Shown: positions 1 to 7,013, counted from the first letter of the stretch. The stretch is 14,124 bases of DNA from JAAEQG01 sp023133475 (GCA_030631415.1 DAOVLE010000138.1:1-14124); one strand, 5' to 3'. Notes: generated by a model not told the origin, from the sequence alone. A program made the numbers and translations.

Positions 1-711
1 AACCGTCACCACCGGAAGCGCCGCGGGCTCCTCCTCGACTGTCGGCTTAGCTTCAGCCTCAGCCTCAGCCTCAGCCTCTTGGGGCGTCTCAAGAGCCGGC
101 GCTTCGGGGGCTGGTGCCTCGATAACCGGCGCCTCGGGAACTTCCACCGCAGTGGTTGCTTCTTCGGCGCCTTGCGCCGCGGACGGTTCTACAGATACCG
201 CCGTCACCGCGACCTCGGCAACCGGTGCGAAAATTGCCGGCTCCTCCGGCTCCGCTACCGCTACCGCTACCGCTACCGCTACTGCTACTGCTTCCACTTC
301 GGTTTCCACCTCCTGCTCCACAGTTGCTGGAGCCACCGCCACGGCTTCGGCGGGAGCCGAAACCTCTTCGGTAACGGCAGTAGCCACCAGCTCAGCCGCA
401 ACGGCTGGTGGCGGGGCAACCTCGACCGCCTCCGCGGTTTCAACAACTTCCGATTCGGCTTCCACAACCGGTTCTGCCAGCGGCTTTGTCTTGAGGCGCA
501 CCTTCTCCAGGTCAACCCGCGCGGTGGTTTCCATTGTCTTGGAATGTTCGCCCTCACTGAACCACTCGCGGACCGTCGCCTCCAGACCAGCACTCAGCGT
601 GCTCATGTGGTTCTTGATGGACAAGCCCTCAGCCCGACACTTCTGGATAACCACCTTGCTGGTGACGTTCAACTGCTTGGCAAGTATGTGAACGCGCAAT
701 CTCTCAGCCAA
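1..711 (-). CDS. infB: Translation initiation factor IF-2, N-terminal part (runs off window)
   Basis: IF-2 is the GTPase that brings initiator tRNA to the 30S subunit. Only its first 237 codons are here; the G domain lies beyond position 1. The protein opens MAERLRVHILAKQLNV and continues with a KCRAEG motif, the classic IF-2 N-terminal helical domain (about residues 1-55). From about residue 80 it becomes a low-complexity Ala/Val/Glu/Pro linker, with an alternating Ala-Val run near residues 140-152 and an alternating Glu-Ala run near 212-222. The start is a TTG at 709-711, chosen because GGGAGG lies 6 nt upstream and because it restores the conserved N-terminus; no ATG fits. It lies 51 nt downstream of nusA, the standard nusA-infB operon order. 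The identity is secure; the long linker is variable in all IF-2 proteins. Confidence 0.93.
   Translation of the reverse strand, partial: MAERLRVHILAKQLNVTSKVVIQKCRAEGLSIKNHMSTLSAGLEATVREWFSEGEHSKTMETTARVDLEKVRLKTKPLAEPVVEAESEVVETAEAVEVAPPPAVAAELVATAVTEEVSAPAEAVAVAPATVEQEVETEVEAVAVAVAVAVAVAEPEEPAIFAPVAEVAVTAVSVEPSAAQGAEEATTAVEVPEAPVIEAPAPEAPALETPQEAEAEAEAEAKPTVEEEPAALPVVTV
49..78 (+). repeat. Hexanucleotide repeat inside infB (Glu-Ala run)
   Basis: Five consecutive AGCYTC units (the first is AGCTTC, the rest AGCCTC). On the coding strand they give an alternating Glu-Ala stretch in the IF-2 linker. Confidence 0.85.
254..292 (+). repeat. Hexanucleotide repeat inside infB (Ala-Val run)
   Basis: Four perfect GCTACC units, two GCTACT units and a half unit. 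They encode an alternating Ala-Val tract in the IF-2 linker. A 6-nt period changes length without breaking the frame. Confidence 0.9.
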
Positions 712-717
712 ACGCAA

Positions 718-723
718 CCTCCC
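718..723 (-). promoter_or_regulatory. Ribosome binding site of infB
   Basis: GGGAGG on the minus strand, 6 nt before the TTG at 709-711. It decides the non-ATG start of infB in favour of this codon. Confidence 0.75.
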
Positions 724-762
724 GGCTCTAAACCTTCGTCACGTAAAACAACTTCGTGGCGA

Positions 763-2196
763 CTATTCCTCGCCACTCTTCTCATCATTCTCAACCTGCC
801 CCACAGCCACCTGCGAGACCGACTGCACTGGGGTGTCAGCCACCCCTTCCTCTAAAACGTTCGATTCATCAGGTTCCGCCGATTCATCAGGTTCCGCCGA
901 ATCATCAGGTTCCGCCGAATCGTCAGGCTTGGCATCGCCCGCCCCCTCCTCCACCGCTGGGCTCTCCGCTTGCTGCGTGTCAGCAGCCTGTTCCGCCTCT
1001 TTGGCAGCAGCCTGAGCCGCTTCTTTAGCTGCCCGGGCCTCGGCTGCTATTCGCTTGGCTTGCTCGGTAGCCACCTCCACGATTCGCAAAGCAAGCTCCT
1101 CGGAAATCTCCAGGTGTTCGACCAGCGGCTCGACCCCCACTTCCTCGACGTCCGCCGGGTTGATCATGCCCATCGCCAGAAGCTTGTCCAGCAGAACATC
1201 GTCCACGCCCTCGGTATCTTTGAGGGCTGTTTCCAGGGCATCAAGCCCCTTGTTGTATTCCGCCGGGGTCAGGATATCGAGGTCCCACCCGGTCAACCGG
1301 GCCCCCAGACGAACGTTCTGCCCCCGCTTCCCGATGGCCAACGAAAGCTGGTCCTCCGCGACCACCACGGTGGCCCGCCCCAACTCGAAACACAGCGCCG
1401 TTTCCTGAATTTCAGCGGGTTTAAGGGCGTTGGCAATGAGAATTTGCGAAGACTCGTTCCAGCGAACAATATCAATCTTCTCACCGCCCAGTTCGTCGAC
1501 GATGTTCTTGATGCGGCTGCCCCGCACCCCCACACAGGCGCCTACCGCGTCCACCCTCATATCCATCGAGCAGACCGCCACCTTGGTGCGGTAGCCGGCT
1601 TCGCGGGCCAACGCCCGAATCTCGATCACTCGTTCCCCCACCTCCGGGACTTCCAGCTCGAACAGCTTGCGGATGTAGTCCGGGTGCGTCCGGGTCAGCA
1701 CGATCTTCACCTGATGTGGTGCTTCGCGCACGTCCAGGATCATGGCTCGGACCCGCTCGCCGGGGTGGTGCATTTCACCGGGAATCTGTTCGCTACGGGG
1801 CAGAATCCCCTCCGCGCGCCCCAGGTTGACGATGAGACTGCCACCCTCGAACCGTGAAACGGTCCCGGTCACAACGGTGCCCACCCGCTGGGAATACTCT
1901 TCAAAGATGCTCCCACGTTCGGCTTCGCGGATTTTCTGGATCATCACCTGTTTGGCGGTCTGGGCGGCAATGCGACCCAGCGTGCGCATGTCGATCTGCT
2001 CACCATCGCGGGTCGCTATAATCGTACCGTGGGATCGGTCGATTTTCACCACCACCTCTTCCGCATCCGAGTAAGCTTTGCGGACGGCGGATATCATCGC
2101 CGCTTCCAGGTCATCGAACACCATTTCCTTACTGATGTTCTTATCCCGGCTGATCGCATCCACGATCCGCACGAAATCCCCGCTGTTTGTCATCAT
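763..2196 (-). CDS. nusA: Transcription termination/antitermination factor NusA
   Basis: NusA binds RNA polymerase and nascent RNA and controls pausing, termination and antitermination. The 477 residues follow the family order: an N-terminal polymerase-binding domain (about 1-100), an S1 domain (about 105-170, with GTVSRFEGGSLIVNLGRAEG), then two KH domains containing GACVGVRGSRI and AIGKRGQNVRLGARL, the last a typical GxxG loop. After about residue 320 comes a helix-hairpin-helix acidic domain (TEGVDDVLLDKLLAMG). The final 90 or so residues are an Ala/Glu helix followed by an acidic tail with a six-residue repeat (Pro-Asp-Asp/Glu-Ser-Ala-Glu). Two ATG codons open the frame; the first is used here, with AGGTG 8 nt upstream. 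infB follows after 51 nt. No rimP-like frame precedes nusA in the 239 nt up to the next gene, unlike the common rimP-nusA-infB order. Confidence 0.96.
   Translation of the reverse strand: MMTNSGDFVRIVDAISRDKNISKEMVFDDLEAAMISAVRKAYSDAEEVVVKIDRSHGTIIATRDGEQIDMRTLGRIAAQTAKQVMIQKIREAERGSIFEEYSQRVGTVVTGTVSRFEGGSLIVNLGRAEGILPRSEQIPGEMHHPGERVRAMILDVREAPHQVKIVLTRTHPDYIRKLFELEVPEVGERVIEIRALAREAGYRTKVAVCSMDMRVDAVGACVGVRGSRIKNIVDELGGEKIDIVRWNESSQILIANALKPAEIQETALCFELGRATVVVAEDQLSLAIGKRGQNVRLGARLTGWDLDILTPAEYNKGLDALETALKDTEGVDDVLLDKLLAMGMINPADVEEVGVEPLVEHLEISEELALRIVEVATEQAKRIAAEARAAKEAAQAAAKEAEQAADTQQAESPAVEEGAGDAKPDDSAEPDDSAEPDESAEPDESNVLEEGVADTPVQSVSQVAVGQVENDEKSGEE
863..934 (-). repeat. 18-bp tandem repeat in the nusA 3' end
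   Basis: Four consecutive 18-bp units (863-880, 881-898, 899-916, 917-934). The first two are identical, the third has one change and the last is more diverged. They encode the acidic six-residue repeat of the NusA tail. Confidence 0.9.
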
Positions 2197-2256
2197 CGCT
2201 GAAGCACCTATCCCTTAACGTTGGCGCCCCGACATTCGCGTCCGGGCCTGCCCGCC

Positions 2257-2277
2257 GTAGGGCGGGTTCCACCCGCC
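2257..2277 (+). repeat. REP-like family A unit (GTAG + hairpin)
   Basis: GTAG at 2257-2260, then GGCGGGT (2261-2267), TCC loop, ACCCGCC (2271-2277): a perfect 7-bp stem. The preceding CCCGCC (2251-2256) could pair with the same GGCGGG. Just upstream, 2234-2243 is ATTCGCGTCC, the right-arm core of family B, so remnants of two families abut here. It lies between nusA and the ABC gene terminator, in the nusA leader. Confidence 0.8.
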
Positions 2278-2294
2278 ACCCCCGCGAAATTAAC

Positions 2295-2327
2295 AAAAAA
2301 GTGGGCCAACTCATCACAGAGCCCACT
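2295..2327 (-). terminator. Intrinsic terminator of the ABC ATPase gene
   Basis: On the minus strand AGTGGGC (2327-2321), a 14-nt loop, GCCCACT (2306-2300) and an uninterrupted T tract to 2295. A 7-bp perfect stem plus a run of T is the rho-independent pattern. It lies 108 nt past the ABC stop codon and separates that unit from nusA. It is oriented only for minus-strand transcripts. Confidence 0.75.
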
Positions 2328-2435
2328 GACGACACGCATCCAGGATCGCCCAATCGTTCCTAGCGCATCTGTGACGCTCCTCCGCTACGCCCAGGCATCA
2401 TCCGCCAAGCGGCAAACGACGCATTCCCCCACCGC

Positions 2436-3584
2436 TCAGCTTGCACTGCTCGGGTCTCCGTACCCGTTCAACCCGACGTTCACGCCCGTCTCCCCCGGCT
2501 CGAAAAGGCGTATCTTGCCCTGCTCCAGATACACCTTCACATCGGAATTCTCCTGCACCTCGACATTCGCGGGAACCCGCGCGACCATCTGGATACCGCT
2601 GGTGCTTTCCAGATAAACGTCCTTGTCGGCACCAAGGAGTTCGATGACCCGGCAACATAGCGGCAACCACCGCCCCGCGTCGCCCTCTTCCTCTTCCGCC
2701 CCGAGTGGGCCAAACGAAAGGTCTTCCGGGCGGATCCCCAGAACAAACTCCCCTACACTGAGATGGGCAAACCGCTCGGGGAGCCGAATCCGCCCAAACC
2801 CGACATCAAGAAACCGCACCAGGCCATCAGCCACCAGATGCCCGGGTAGGAAATTCATCGGCGGCGTTCCCATGAAACCAGCCACAAACCGGTTCACAGG
2901 CCGACCGTATATCTCCAGCGGTGGGGCATATTGGTGCACAACCCCACCCCGCATCACCGCGATGCGGTCGCCCAGGGTCATGGCTTCTTCCTGATCGTGT
3001 GTAACGTAGATGGTGGTGGTTTGCAATTGGCGGTGCAATTTCTTCAGTTCCGCACGCATTACCACCCGCAGGCGGGCGTCCAGATTCGACAGGGGCTCGT
3101 CGAACAGGAACGCCTTGGGATGGCGGACGATCGCCCGCCCCACCGCCACCCGCTGCCGCTCGCCGCCGGACAGTTCCTTTGGCTTACGGTTGAGCAGGTG
3201 CTCGATGCCCAGCAACTCGGCTGCCTCACGCACCTTGCGGTCGATTTCGCCCTTGGGCACGCGGCGCATTTTCAGGCCAAAAGCCATGTTCTTGTACACG
3301 CTCATATGCGGATACAGGGCGTAATTCTGAAACACCATTGCTATGTCGCGGTCTTTGGGGGCGACATCGTTGACCGTTCGCTCGCCGATACGCACGGTTC
3401 CGGCGGTAACCTCTTCCAGACCGGCAATCATCCGCAGCGTGGTGCTCTTGCCGCAACCGGACGGGCCTACCAGCACCACAAACTCCTTGTCCCGGATGTC
3501 CAGACTGACCTGGTCCACAGCCTTCACCTGGCCGCGTTCACCGCGATAAACCTTGGACACCTGCTCAAGACGGACCGACGCCAT
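2436..3584 (-). CDS. ABC transporter ATP-binding protein, UgpC/MalK/MsmX type
   Basis: This is the cytoplasmic ATPase of a binding-protein-dependent importer, in the family energising uptake of sugars and glycerol-3-phosphate. From the chosen start it has 382 residues. Walker A is GPSGCGKS (40-47), the Q-loop is FQNYALYPHM (about 85-94), the signature is LSGGE (138-142), Walker B is FLFDEP (159-164), the D-loop is SNLD, and the switch histidine is H196 in THDQEEAM. The region after about 240 matches the OB/TOBE regulatory half (GFMGTPPMNFLPG, LGIRPEDL). The ATG at 3584 is preferred over an in-frame ATG at 3620 because the family begins with MASVRLEQVSKVY; a weak AGGGTG lies upstream. No permease or binding-protein gene is adjacent, so it may be a shared ATPase like MsmX; the exact substrate cannot be read from sequence. 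It has its own promoter and terminator. Confidence 0.93.
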   Translation of the reverse strand: MASVRLEQVSKVYRGERGQVKAVDQVSLDIRDKEFVVLVGPSGCGKSTTLRMIAGLEEVTAGTVRIGERTVNDVAPKDRDIAMVFQNYALYPHMSVYKNMAFGLKMRRVPKGEIDRKVREAAELLGIEHLLNRKPKELSGGERQRVAVGRAIVRHPKAFLFDEPLSNLDARLRVVMRAELKKLHRQLQTTTIYVTHDQEEAMTLGDRIAVMRGGVVHQYAPPLEIYGRPVNRFVAGFMGTPPMNFLPGHLVADGLVRFLDVGFGRIRLPERFAHLSVGEFVLGIRPEDLSFGPLGAEEEEGDAGRWLPLCCRVIELLGADKDVYLESTSGIQMVARVPANVEVQENSDVKVYLEQGKIRLFEPGETGVNVGLNGYGDPSSAS

Positions 3585-3651
3585 TAGCGCACACCCTAAC
3601 TGCCTAGAGCTGCAACCCATGTATGCAGACTCTTCTCACACCGAACCCCAC

Positions 3652-3679
3652 AGTATACGAGCCTCCAGCGTTCTGTCAA
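3652..3679 (-). promoter_or_regulatory. Sigma70-like promoter of the ABC ATPase gene
   Basis: On the minus strand a perfect -35 TTGACA (3679-3674), 16-nt spacer, and -10 TATACT (3657-3652, 5 of 6 matches). Transcription would start near 3645, about 60 nt before the ATG at 3584. It is the best promoter match found in the window. Confidence 0.65.
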
Positions 3680-3706
3680 TTCCAACTTTCTCTTACCTGC
3701 TGACAG

Positions 3707-3720
3707 AATGGAGAATGTGG
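3707..3720 (+). repeat. 7-nt tandem repeat, AATGGAG type (two units)
   Basis: AATGGAG followed by AATGTGG. A short copy of the array type seen in longer form at 6717-6765. Confidence 0.6.
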
Positions 3721-3751
3721 AGTTGCCGCCGCTAACCTGCATTTTTAATGA

Positions 3752-3776
3752 ACGCAGAGACGCAGAGAGCGCAGAG
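3752..3776 (+). repeat. Short tandem repeat, ACGCAGAG type
   Basis: ACGCAGAG, ACGCAGAG, AGCGCAGAG in succession. A degenerate relative at 7014-7040 lies directly in front of the ATPase gene. Confidence 0.75.
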
Positions 3777-3779
3777 AAG

Positions 3780-3800
3780 AATGGAGAATGGAGAAATTGG
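3780..3800 (+). repeat. 7-nt tandem repeat, AATGGAG type (three units)
   Basis: AATGGAG, AATGGAG, AAATTGG in perfect 7-nt phase, 3 nt after the preceding short repeat. Confidence 0.75.
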
Positions 3801-3834
3801 CGTAGTGGCTGGGATATCGCGCGGAGATGCAATT

Positions 3835-3891
3835 GTAGGGCGGGTTCCACCCGCCACGCAATGCCGGGAAGGCGGGTGAAACCCGCCCTAC
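3835..3891. repeat. Complete family A head-to-head pair (BIME-like)
   Basis: Left arm: GTAG (3835-3838), GGCGGGT/ACCCGCC stem over 3839-3855. A 15-nt spacer follows. Right arm: GGCGGGT/ACCCGCC stem with GAA loop over 3871-3887, then CTAC (3888-3891), the reverse complement of GTAG. This is the cleanest two-armed copy in the window and fits the structure of REP pairs, in which a GTRG tetranucleotide flanks an imperfect palindrome. Confidence 0.88.
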
Positions 3892-3893
3892 AA

Positions 3894-3920
3894 CTACGGA
3901 TTGTCGCCGCTAAACACCAC
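3894..3920 (-). repeat. Family D module, copy 1
   Basis: Read on the minus strand, 25 nt from GGTGTTTAGCGGCGACAA to CCGTAG match 6801-6826 with two substitutions and one extra base. It begins 2 nt after the CTAC end of the family A pair. Confidence 0.7.
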
Positions 3921-3940
3921 GGTGGCGTCGCGAGTGCCCA

Positions 3941-3975
3941 CATTCTCCATTCTCAATTCTTCATTCTCCATTCAT
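3941..3975 (-). repeat. 7-nt tandem repeat, five units, reverse of AATGGAG type
   Basis: In plus-strand reading: CATTCTC, CATTCTC, AATTCTT, CATTCTC, CATTCAT, all in strict 7-nt phase. This is the complement of the AATGGAG-type arrays, so the family occurs in both orientations around gap. Confidence 0.85.
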
Positions 3976-3990
3976 TGCGTTACATTGCCC

Positions 3991-4019
3991 TTGACCGCGT
4001 GTCGGGAGGGATTTAGCCT
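3991..4019 (+). promoter_or_regulatory. Possible promoter of gap
   Basis: TTGACC (3991-3996), 17-nt spacer, TAGCCT (4014-4019). The -35 is good (5 of 6) but the -10 is weak (3 of 6). Placement about 70 nt before the gap start is sensible. Confidence 0.3.
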
Positions 4020-4088
4020 ACTTCATTCGATCGACCATGGAAGGGTCACAATGATCGCAGGCAAACCTTTTATTTGGGAGTAACACCT

Positions 4089-5114
4089 ATGGCAATTCGA
4101 GTCGGCATTAATGGATTTGGACGTATAGGCCGATTGGTGTTCCGCGCGCTGGCTACGCGCCCGGACGAGTTCGAAGCGGTGGCAATCAATGACCTGGGCG
4201 ACGCCAACGCTCTGGCTTTGCTGCTCAAGTACGACACGGTGCACGGGCGGTTCGATGGCAGTGTCGAGGTCGTCTCGGCGGGCGAATTGAAGGTCAACGG
4301 CAAAAGCGTGAAGGTTCTAGCAGAGCGAAGCCCCGCCAGATTGCCGTGGTCCGACTTGGGCGTCGAGGTAGCGGTCGAGTCCACCGGCGTGTTCACCAAG
4401 CGCGAGAGCGACAAGGGCGGCTACGCCGACCATCTGGCGGCGGGGGCGAAGAAGGTCATCCTCAGCGCACCAGCCAAGGACGAACCCGACCTCACCGTCG
4501 TCTTCGGCGTGAACGACGACAAGATCAGCCCCGATATGAAGTGCTTCTCGAACGCCAGTTGCACGACCAACTGCCTGGCACCGGTGGCTAAGGTGCTCTA
4601 CGACTCCTTCGGGCTTAAAGAAGGCCTGATGACCACCATTCATGCTTACACCAACGACCAGCATGTCGCGGACCAGCTTCACAAGGACCCGCGCCGGGCA
4701 CGGGCGGCAGCCGCGAACATCATCCCTACCACCACCGGGGCAGCCCGTGCGGTCGGCAAGGTTCTGCCTGTTCTGAAGGGCAAGCTCAACGGTTTTGCAG
4801 TCCGCGTCCCCGTTGCGGACGGGTCGCTGGTGGACTTGACTGCCACGCTGAGCAAGTCCGTCACCGCCGAACAGGTCAACGCGGCGATCAAGGCCGCCGC
4901 CCAAGGCCCCATGAAAGGCATTCTCGAATACTGCGAGGATCCCATCGTAAGCTCCGACGTCATCCACAACCCAGCCAGCTCGATCTTTGATGCCTTGAGC
5001 ACCATCACCATGCCGGCTGACGGCGGAAACATGGTGAAGGTCGTCTCCTGGTACGACAACGAGTGGGCCTACTCGATGCGGACCGTGGACCTGATCAAAC
5101 TGGTAACGAAATAG
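4089..5114 (+). CDS. gap: Glyceraldehyde-3-phosphate dehydrogenase, type I
   Basis: It oxidises and phosphorylates glyceraldehyde-3-phosphate to 1,3-bisphosphoglycerate with NAD in glycolysis, in the cytoplasm. The 341-residue length is normal. The Rossmann start is VGINGFGRIGRLVFRA (5-20), with N34-D35 at the end of the second strand as in NAD-dependent enzymes. The catalytic cysteine is C158 in SNASCTTNC and its partner histidine is H185 in TTIHAYTNDQ; the 27-residue spacing is that of the family. The C-terminal substrate-binding part contains WYDNEWAYSMR. The ATG at 4089 is chosen because GGGAG (4076-4080) sits 8 nt upstream; an in-frame TTG at 4074 would lie before this site. pgk, the next enzyme of the pathway, follows after 253 nt packed with REP-like repeats. 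Confidence 0.97.
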   Translation: MAIRVGINGFGRIGRLVFRALATRPDEFEAVAINDLGDANALALLLKYDTVHGRFDGSVEVVSAGELKVNGKSVKVLAERSPARLPWSDLGVEVAVESTGVFTKRESDKGGYADHLAAGAKKVILSAPAKDEPDLTVVFGVNDDKISPDMKCFSNASCTTNCLAPVAKVLYDSFGLKEGLMTTIHAYTNDQHVADQLHKDPRRARAAAANIIPTTTGAARAVGKVLPVLKGKLNGFAVRVPVADGSLVDLTATLSKSVTAEQVNAAIKAAAQGPMKGILEYCEDPIVSSDVIHNPASSIFDALSTITMPADGGNMVKVVSWYDNEWAYSMRTVDLIKLVTK

Positions 5115-5121
5115 AAGGTGG

Positions 5122-5199
5122 GTGGCCCATCGCTTTAGCGGTGGGGGACGCGAATACCTGACGCGATTCGTGTTCCCAAAGGGCTAAAGGGGCTATCGA
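5122..5199. repeat. Family B element, left arm intact, right arm degenerate
   Basis: GTGG (5122-5125), hairpin CCCATCGCTTTAGCGGTGGG (5126-5145: 8-bp stem with one T-G wobble, TTTA loop), core GGACGCGAAT (5146-5155), 10-nt spacer, then a decayed mirror arm beginning ATTCGTGTTCC. It starts 7 nt after the gap stop codon. Confidence 0.75.
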
Positions 5200-5226
5200 A
5201 AACCCCTGTAGCGCAGGCTTTCAGAT

Positions 5227-5344
5227 GTAGGGTGGGTGGAACCTCGCGGAGCGAGGTGGAACCCACCAACCGGCGCGGTGGGTTCCACCTGCCTACGGCA
5301 GGTTCCACCCACCCTACAGGGAAGGCGGGTGGAACCCACCCTAC
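5227..5344. repeat. Cluster of three family A units between gap and pgk
   Basis: Unit 1 (5227-5267): GTAG, outer stem GGTGGGT/ACCCACC, with a nested stem CCTCGC/GCGAGG and GGA loop. Unit 2 (5277-5317), opposite orientation: the same outer stem, nested stem CCTGCC/GGCAGG with TAC loop, then CTAC. Unit 3 (5324-5344): short form GGCGGGT, GGA, ACCCACC, CTAC, with one C-A mismatch. Units 1 and 2 form a long-form head-to-head pair. They end 23 nt before the pgk start codon. Confidence 0.85.
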
Positions 5345-5367
5345 TGACTATAACCGGTGAGGATACG

Positions 5368-6603
5368 ATGGCCAAAAAACTGGTTTCCGACATTGACGTT
5401 CAAGGCAAACGGGTGCTGGTGCGGCTGGACTTCAACGTGCCGCTAAACGACAGGGGAGAGATCACCGACGACCGGCGTATTGTGTTGGCGCTGCCCACGA
5501 TTCGTCGCTTGATCGATGGTGAGGGGCGGCTCATTCTGATAAGCCACCTGGGACGCCCCAAAGGCAACCCGGACGATGACAAGAAGTTCTCGCTGGCACC
5601 GGTGGCCAAGCACCTGAGCGACCTGTTGGATTGCAAGGTGCGGTTGGCTCCGGGCTGCGTGGGGCCTGAGGTGGAGGTTATCGTCTCCAGCCTGGACGAT
5701 AGCCAGGTATGCCTGCTCGAAAACCTGCGCTTCAACAAACCCGAAACCATCAAGGACAAAAAGGCCAAGGACGACCCATCACTCCGCCAGGCCAAGGATG
5801 ACTTTGCCCGCCGGCTGGCTTCGCTGGCTGACGTGTATGTCAACGATGCCTTCGGGACCTGTCATCGCGACAACGCCAGCATGCTCACCGTGCCCCAAAT
5901 GATGAAAGGCAAGCCGCGAGCCATCGGGTTCCTGATCAAAAAGGAGCTGGAGTTTCTGGGCGAAGCGGTAGCCAATCCCCAGCGGCCTTTTGTGGTGGTG
6001 CTCGGCGGGGCTAAGGTCTCCGACAAGATCGCCGTCATCGAGGCGTTAGCCGACAAGTGCGACAGAATCCTGATCGGCGGAGCCATGTCCTACACGTTCT
6101 TCGCGGCTGAGGGGTTAGCCACCGGCAAGAGCCTGGTCGAGCAGGACCGCCTGGACGACGCCCGGCGTCTGCGTGAACTGGCGGGGGACAAGCTGGTGTT
6201 GCCGAGTGATTCGGTTTGTGCGGCTGAGATTGCCGACGGGGTTGAAACCAGGGTATGCGGGCAGGCTGTCGATGCCGGCTTGATGGGGCTGGACATAGGC
6301 CCCAAGACCATCGCAGCCTACACCGAGATATTAGCCGGCGCCAAGACCATCGTATGGAATGGGCCGATGGGCGTGTTCGAGACGAAGCCGTTCGATGTCG
6401 GCACGATGGCCATCGCCCGGACGCTGGCTGACGTCACCGCCAAGGGCGCGGTAACCGTAATCGGCGGCGGCGACAGCGCGGCAGCCATCGACAAAGCTGG
6501 ACTGGCAGACCGCGTCACCCACGTATCCACCGGCGGCGGAGCCTCCCTGGAATTCCTCGAGGGCAAGCCCTTCAAAGCCCTGGACGCCATCGACGACGCA
6601 TAG
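5368..6603 (+). CDS. pgk: Phosphoglycerate kinase
   Basis: It transfers the phosphate of 1,3-bisphosphoglycerate to ADP, making ATP and 3-phosphoglycerate. It has 411 residues, close to the family norm. The N-terminal substrate domain shows RLDFNVP (R19, D21, N23), SHLGRPKG (59-66, with H60 and R63), LLENLRF and VNDAFGTCHR. The nucleotide domain shows VLGGAKVSDKI, IGGAMSYTFF, WNGPMGVFE (330-338) and GGGDSAAA (366-373), ending with STGGGASLEFLEGK. The start at 5368 has GGTGAGG (5356-5362) 5 nt upstream. The frame is open further upstream to 5236, but that stretch translates REP-like repeats and is not part of the protein. It follows gap on the same strand. Confidence 0.97.
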   Translation: MAKKLVSDIDVQGKRVLVRLDFNVPLNDRGEITDDRRIVLALPTIRRLIDGEGRLILISHLGRPKGNPDDDKKFSLAPVAKHLSDLLDCKVRLAPGCVGPEVEVIVSSLDDSQVCLLENLRFNKPETIKDKKAKDDPSLRQAKDDFARRLASLADVYVNDAFGTCHRDNASMLTVPQMMKGKPRAIGFLIKKELEFLGEAVANPQRPFVVVLGGAKVSDKIAVIEALADKCDRILIGGAMSYTFFAAEGLATGKSLVEQDRLDDARRLRELAGDKLVLPSDSVCAAEIADGVETRVCGQAVDAGLMGLDIGPKTIAAYTEILAGAKTIVWNGPMGVFETKPFDVGTMAIARTLADVTAKGAVTVIGGGDSAAAIDKAGLADRVTHVSTGGGASLEFLEGKPFKALDAIDDA

Positions 6604-6634
6604 GGTTGTTTTCGGTAGGGTAGGTTCCACTTGC

Positions 6635-6675
6635 GTAGGGTGGGTGGAGCCTCGCGGAGCGAGGCGCAACCCACC
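6635..6675 (+). repeat. Long-form family A unit after pgk
   Basis: GTAG (6635-6638), outer stem GGTGGGT (6639-6645) / ACCCACC (6669-6675), nested stem CCTCGC (6650-6655) / GCGAGG (6659-6664), GGA loop. A second, decayed GTAG copy precedes it at 6615. Confidence 0.8.
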
Positions 6676-6685
6676 GCACCGGCGG

Positions 6686-6719
6686 GTGGCCCATCGCTTT
6701 AGCGGTGGGGGACGCGAAT
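6686..6719 (+). repeat. Family B single arm
   Basis: GTGG (6686-6689), hairpin CCCATCGCTTTAGCGGTGGG (6690-6709), core GGACGCGAAT (6710-6719). There is no mirror arm; a 7-nt array begins within the last three bases of the core. Confidence 0.82.
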
Positions 6720-6765
6720 GGAGAATGGAGAAAATGGAAAATGGAAAATGAAAAATTGAAAATGG
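6717..6765 (+). repeat. 7-nt tandem array, seven units
   Basis: Seven consecutive heptamers in perfect phase: AATGGAG twice, AAAATGG twice, AAAATGA, AAAATTG, AAAATGG. No spacers. It is the longest 7-nt array in the window. Confidence 0.88.
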
Positions 6766-6797
6766 GGGGATGGGAAACATCATCGTTATGTGCACAC
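6751..6797 (-). repeat. Left copy of the imperfect inverted repeat flanking the ATPase cassette
   Basis: Its reverse complement starts GTGTGCACA and aligns with 8940-8988. By hand alignment 37 of 47 bases match, with one 2-nt gap; most differences are C/T or A/G. It overlaps the end of the 7-nt array. Confidence 0.7.
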
Positions 6798-6800
6798 GCG

Positions 6801-6826
6801 GGTGTTTAGTGGCGGCAAGTCCGTAG
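6801..6826 (+). repeat. Family D module, copy 2
   Basis: GGTGTTTAGTGGCGGCAAGT followed by CCGTAG; matches the reverse of 3894-3920 at 23 of 26 aligned positions. It adjoins the flanking inverted repeat. Confidence 0.7.
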
Positions 6827-6835
6827 CGTTTAGCG

Positions 6836-6852
6836 GCTCCCCAACGGGGAGC
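6836..6852 (+). repeat. Family C hairpin
   Basis: GCTCCCC, AAC, GGGGAGC: a perfect 7-bp stem with a 3-nt loop. Related to GCCCCC, AAC, GGGGGC at 13270-13284, with a compensated pair change in the stem. Confidence 0.7.
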
Positions 6853-7013
6853 GTGTAACAAAGAAGCGTGAAAAATGGGGATGCTAACATGAAAAACTGG
6901 GGAACGAAGAACTGAAAACGTCGCCAAGTCCGCATTTTCCATTTTCTTAGCATATGGCGGTAGGCATTTAGCTTGCGAGGACGCCGGTTGCTGCATACGG
7001 TATATTCTCAGAA

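Larger units (their letters stand above)
3585..4088. other. Divergent intergenic region between ABC gene and gap, filled with repeats
   Basis: About 500 nt without a credible gene. It holds the ABC promoter (3652-3679), three short 7-nt arrays, a cgcagag-type repeat, a complete family A pair (3835-3891), a module shared with the pgk downstream region (3894-3920), and a possible gap promoter (3991-4019). Short open frames here show no start signal or protein-like composition. Confidence 0.7.

Noticed and set aside
970..1857. Long plus-strand open frame opposite nusA
   Set aside because: It lies entirely antisense to a clear NusA, and its translation has the His/Pro/Arg-rich look of a shadow frame with no recognisable motif.
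5188..5207. Terminator after gap (AGGGG/CCCCT)
   Set aside because: Only a 5-bp stem and no T tract; better explained as the decayed right arm of a family B element and its flank.
5236..5367. N-terminal extension of pgk
   Set aside because: The extra 44 codons translate family A repeats; the family N-terminus and a good ribosome site both point to 5368.
6717..6765. CRISPR-like array
   Set aside because: Units are 7 nt and contiguous with no spacers, and no cas gene is present; the other tandem arrays fail for the same reason.
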